This document shows, piece by piece, positions 61,460 through 64,000 of a stretch of DNA of 64,000 bases. The translations under genes and the position numbers were made by a program. Location: NCBI GenBank assembly GCA_964531735.1, contig CAZHGD010000004.1, positions 51,979-115,978 of the forward strand, in the 5' to 3' direction. The stretch comes from CAZHGD01 sp964531735 (GTDB lineage Bacteria; Armatimonadota; UBA10988). The notes beneath the pieces are model-generated. The model ran no database searches, had not been told where the DNA came from, and was given only the letters and a program-made list of their open reading frames with translations. Numbering within the stretch: position 1 is the first letter of the stretch; every line of letters begins with the position of its first letter.

Positions 61460-61511
61460 CTACGGGGACAGTATACTTAACTGCGCGCAGTTAAGTATAC
61501 TGTCCCCGTAG
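61460..61511. repeat. Family B palindrome between convergent genes
   Basis: A perfect 26-bp palindrome without loop (arms 61460-61485, 61486-61511). The inner half is GGGGACAGTATACTTAACTG. Here there are no extra heads. It fills most of the 75-base gap between the stops of two convergent genes and could act as a bidirectional terminator. Confidence 0.85.
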
Positions 61512-61512
61512 C

Positions 61513-63960
61513 CTACAGCTCCTCGCCGACGTGCAGCGCCAAGCCGATCTGCTCGACATGTTCGCGGCGGCCGTTGTACCAGAGCAGCCAGCGGTGCCCG
61601 TCCCAGATGGCGTGGGGCTTGTAGCACGCGTCGGCGTCCCAGGTGCCGGCGCCCGGACGGATCAGCGGGTTGGCCGGGTGGCGGCGCCAATCGGTGATGC
61701 CATCGCGCGAGCGGGCCAGGCCGATCTGCGCGTGGTGGACATCGCGGAAGCCGATGTAGAACATCAGGTACTCGCCACCGTGCTTCACGACCTGGGCGGC
61801 GGTGACCTTGTGCTGCTCCCAGGCGATGGCCGGATCCGGCCGGAAGATCGGGTTGGTCGGGTGCTTGGTCCAGCGGATGCCGTCGGGACTGGTGGCGTAG
61901 CCGAGTGCATCGGGCTCGTACTGCTCGCCACCGGAGTACCACATGCGCCAGAGTCCCGCCTGAGCATCCCAGAGCACACTGGGACACATCACCGCCACGC
62001 GCTCCCACGGCTGGTCGGGGCTGAGCACCGGCTCGCGGCGCCGTGACCAGGTCACCCCATCGGCGCTGGTGGCGTAGCCGATCTGCGAGTGGCCGCGCGC
62101 CTGGCCGGTGTACCACAGGTGGTAGCCGTCGTCGCGCCGCACCAGGTCGGGCCGGTTGAGGTCGTCCTCCCAGCCGGTGTCGGCCGGCCCCAGCACGATG
62201 CGCGGCGCCGACCAGTGGACCCCGTCGGCGCTGTCGGTGACCGCCAGACTCTTCTGCGGCCGCCAGGAGAAGCACATCTGGTAGTGTTCGGCCTCGCGGC
62301 GCACGGTGATGTCGAAGCAGGTGCCCAGGTCGCCGCCGAGGACCGGGCTGGCCGGGTGTTTGGTCCAGCCGGCGACGGCCTGGGCCGCGGGCAACGGCAC
62401 GGTGAGCCGCTGCAGCCCCGGCGCGGCGGCCAGCTCGCGGCCGTCGCAGAGCACCCGCAGACCCGCGCCGCGGTGGTAGCGCTCGCCCGTGCGGTCGAAC
62501 AGGATGGTCAGCGTTCGGTCACGGTAGGCCAGGTTGTCCAGGCACCACCAGTCCCAGGTGCCCTCGGGCACCAGCGGATTGACCTCCAGGATGTCGTCGG
62601 GCCGCGGCCGCAGACCGACCAGGCCGCTGATGACCAGGTCGCAGAAGGTCGAGTGGTTGTAGTCCTGGCCGCGCTCGACACCGCCCTTGCCCGCGTCCCA
62701 GGTGCCGTTGCGCCAGGTCTTCAGCCGCGTGCGCGCGATCCAGTCGCCGGTCAACGGGTTCAGGTTCTCGTCGATCCAGGGCACTTCGCGGCCGTCGTCT
62801 AGCTTCAGCCGGTGCGAGCGCGCGTAGGTCCGCAGCAGCTCGAAGTAGTCGCGCACGCCGATGGCGTCCTGTGCGGGACCGTTGAGCAAGTTGGCCAGGG
62901 CGGTCAGCGTCACCGCGGTCGAGTAGGGCCAGCTCGGACCGTTCCACTGGCACTCGTGCCCTTCGTAGGACAGCCGGAAGCCCGGATGCCGCCGCTCGCA
63001 GGTGGTCGGCCCGAACGGCGCCGCGAAGCCTTGCGGGTCGGTCAACTGCCGCCAGGCCACGGCGTACCGCGCGTCGGGCAGGTTCAGGTACCACGGCGTG
63101 TAGCCGTGCAGCTCGCGCACGTCGGCCAGCTTGGCGCCCTCACCCCGCGGCAGCACCTTGAAGAACTGCGCGCTCTCGTCCCACAGCCGCGTCTGGACCA
63201 GCTCCTTGAGTCGGGCCGCCTTGGCGCGATAGGTCGCGGCCAGCTCGGCGCGGCCGGCGCGGTCGGCCAGGTGGGCAATGGCGAGTGCATCGCCATACTG
63301 GTAGGTGTTGATCGTGGCGCGGTAACCGGTGCCGCCCACCGACACCTCCATGCCGTCCTCGCCATCGACCTGCCAGTACAGCCCGTCCGGACCCAGGCGG
63401 CTCTGCTCCCACGCGGTGTAGTTGGCCACCAGGTCGTCCAGCAGGTCGGCGGCCAGGTCGAACCGGCCGGTGACCAGCGCGTACTGCCACAGCGCGTCGG
63501 CGGCCCAGAAGCTGTACCGGCGCGGCTCGCCGCCGCGGCGGAACCAGAAGCTGGCGTACTGGTCGCACGGCCGCCGATCGCGCAGCCAGCGCCCTTCGCG
63601 CAGGTGGTGGCCGGCGGCGCAACTGATGGTGTTGTGCTTGCCGGCCCAGGGCACGGTGGGCAGGAACTCGGTCACCACCCAGCCGTCGGGCGTCTGCTTC
63701 AGGTGCTTGCGGAAGGTCCACCAGCGGAAGTACCAGGTGCGCTGCACGTCGGCGTCGGGGCACTCGAACAGCGGCATCCGGTCCCGCAGGAAGGCCCAGG
63801 CCGCGGCGTTGGGCACCGCCTGCGCGTAGAGCTCCTGATCGTCGCGGTTGAAGCCCTCGATGGTGGGCCGGAACTGCTCGGGATCGAGCACAGCGGCGGT
63901 GGTGGGTGCACCGCCGGCCAGGACAGTCAGGGCGCCGCAGGCGGCGAGGGTTCCGAGCAC
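61513..63960 (-). CDS. Secreted two-domain glycosidase-like protein: (alpha/alpha)6 toroid plus GH43/GH130-like five-bladed propeller
   Basis: 815 aa starting at GTG 63960, with GGAG about 8 bases upstream and a signal sequence (LGTLAACGALTVLAGG). Residues about 25-480 form a helical toroid typical of MGH1/GH63-like enzymes: WYFRWWTFRKHLKQTPDGW, WFRRGGEPRRYSFWAADALW, NTYQYGDALAIAHLADRAG, YNHSTFCDLVISGLVGLRP. From about 545 a propeller of GH43/GH130 type repeats the pattern IGYATSADGVTWSRR, LGYATSPDGIRWTKHPTNPI, IGLARSRDGITDWRRHPANP. The two halves could act on one polymer in turn. The left-hand neighbour is the concanavalin-like gene; 63961-64000 shows no other gene. Confidence 0.85.
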   Translation of the reverse strand: MLGTLAACGALTVLAGGAPTTAAVLDPEQFRPTIEGFNRDDQELYAQAVPNAAAWAFLRDRMPLFECPDADVQRTWYFRWWTFRKHLKQTPDGWVVTEFLPTVPWAGKHNTISCAAGHHLREGRWLRDRRPCDQYASFWFRRGGEPRRYSFWAADALWQYALVTGRFDLAADLLDDLVANYTAWEQSRLGPDGLYWQVDGEDGMEVSVGGTGYRATINTYQYGDALAIAHLADRAGRAELAATYRAKAARLKELVQTRLWDESAQFFKVLPRGEGAKLADVRELHGYTPWYLNLPDARYAVAWRQLTDPQGFAAPFGPTTCERRHPGFRLSYEGHECQWNGPSWPYSTAVTLTALANLLNGPAQDAIGVRDYFELLRTYARSHRLKLDDGREVPWIDENLNPLTGDWIARTRLKTWRNGTWDAGKGGVERGQDYNHSTFCDLVISGLVGLRPRPDDILEVNPLVPEGTWDWWCLDNLAYRDRTLTILFDRTGERYHRGAGLRVLCDGRELAAAPGLQRLTVPLPAAQAVAGWTKHPASPVLGGDLGTCFDITVRREAEHYQMCFSWRPQKSLAVTDSADGVHWSAPRIVLGPADTGWEDDLNRPDLVRRDDGYHLWYTGQARGHSQIGYATSADGVTWSRRREPVLSPDQPWERVAVMCPSVLWDAQAGLWRMWYSGGEQYEPDALGYATSPDGIRWTKHPTNPIFRPDPAIAWEQHKVTAAQVVKHGGEYLMFYIGFRDVHHAQIGLARSRDGITDWRRHPANPLIRPGAGTWDADACYKPHAIWDGHRWLLWYNGRREHVEQIGLALHVGEEL

Positions 63961-64000
63961 GGGTCCGTCTCCGGATCACTCGGGTTGGCCGCCGGGGCGG

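Noticed and set aside
48303..61511. Repeats as a CRISPR array
   Set aside because: The elements are dispersed palindromes at gene ends, with no regular direct repeats, spacers or cas genes.
1..64000. tRNA, rRNA or riboswitch genes
   Set aside because: Gaps are short and none shows a T-loop-like GGTTCRA segment, rRNA sequence or a recognisable riboswitch core; a covariance-model search could overturn this for weak cases.

Overview
This is a GC-rich (roughly 70% by eye), densely coding bacterial window. It most likely comes from an Armatimonadota (Fimbriimonas/Chthonomonas-like) or similar environmental bacterium. The main clue is the gene at 2468, a prepilin-like protein with a FTLIELLVVIAIIAIL leader, an LFPVFAKAREKARQ segment and a C-terminal H-x9-DG motif; this combination is very common in Armatimonadota and also occurs in Planctomycetota. 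The wealth of secreted, carbohydrate-oriented proteins fits such a lineage. I see no rRNA, tRNA, CRISPR array, intact insertion sequence, phage or plasmid gene.

Layout. 1-2.3 kb: ribose-type ABC importer (binding lipoprotein and an enlarged permease). 2.5-5.4 kb: prepilin-like protein and a glycosyltransferase, separated by a strong hairpin. 5.5-9.8 kb: serine-pathway operon (PLP aminotransferase, SerA), SurE and a methyltransferase. 9.8-17.5 kb: leftward group of a PHP hydrolase, a ferredoxin-like aldo/keto reductase and a 1502-residue secreted glycosidase-like protein. 17.7-20.8 kb: E1 alpha and E1 beta of a 2-oxoacid dehydrogenase plus a Gfo/Idh/MocA oxidoreductase. 20.9-25.9 kb: a multi-PAS hybrid histidine kinase, citrate synthase behind a near-consensus promoter, and a small secreted protein. 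26-30.6 kb: MarC, then nuoA-C-D-E-F with nuoB absent. 30.8-38.6 kb: three secreted TIM-barrel, GATase-like or CBM-like proteins and an acyl-CoA synthetase. 38.9-42.5 kb: four tandem paralogous small membrane proteins of unknown function behind a DapA-family lyase. 42.6-48.3 kb: GNAT enzyme, then an overlapping heparinase-GDSL-GDPD operon. 48.3-50 kb: an ankyrin/kelch-like gene bracketed by palindromic repeats. 50-57.4 kb: GH36 alpha-galactosidase divergent from three tandem PepSY-like/propeller paralogs. 57.7-64 kb: SUMF1-type protein with a seven-repeat chitobiase-C-like protein, a concanavalin-like protein, and a two-domain glycosidase.

How it hangs together. Central metabolism (serine synthesis, E1, citrate synthase, complex I) is interleaved with uptake and breakdown of plant- or polysaccharide-derived sugars. 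Many adjacent genes share ATGA or TGATG stop/start overlaps, indicating translational coupling. Gene ends are often marked by one of three families of imperfect or perfect palindromic repeats.

Most novel-looking content: (1) the four-paralog membrane family at 38.9-41.5 kb, with shared N-terminal, W-x4-W and C-terminal tail motifs; (2) the three tandem propeller proteins at 52.2-57.4 kb; (3) the permease with a binding-protein-like insertion; (4) palindromes whose outer 'head' motif is iterated in tandem.
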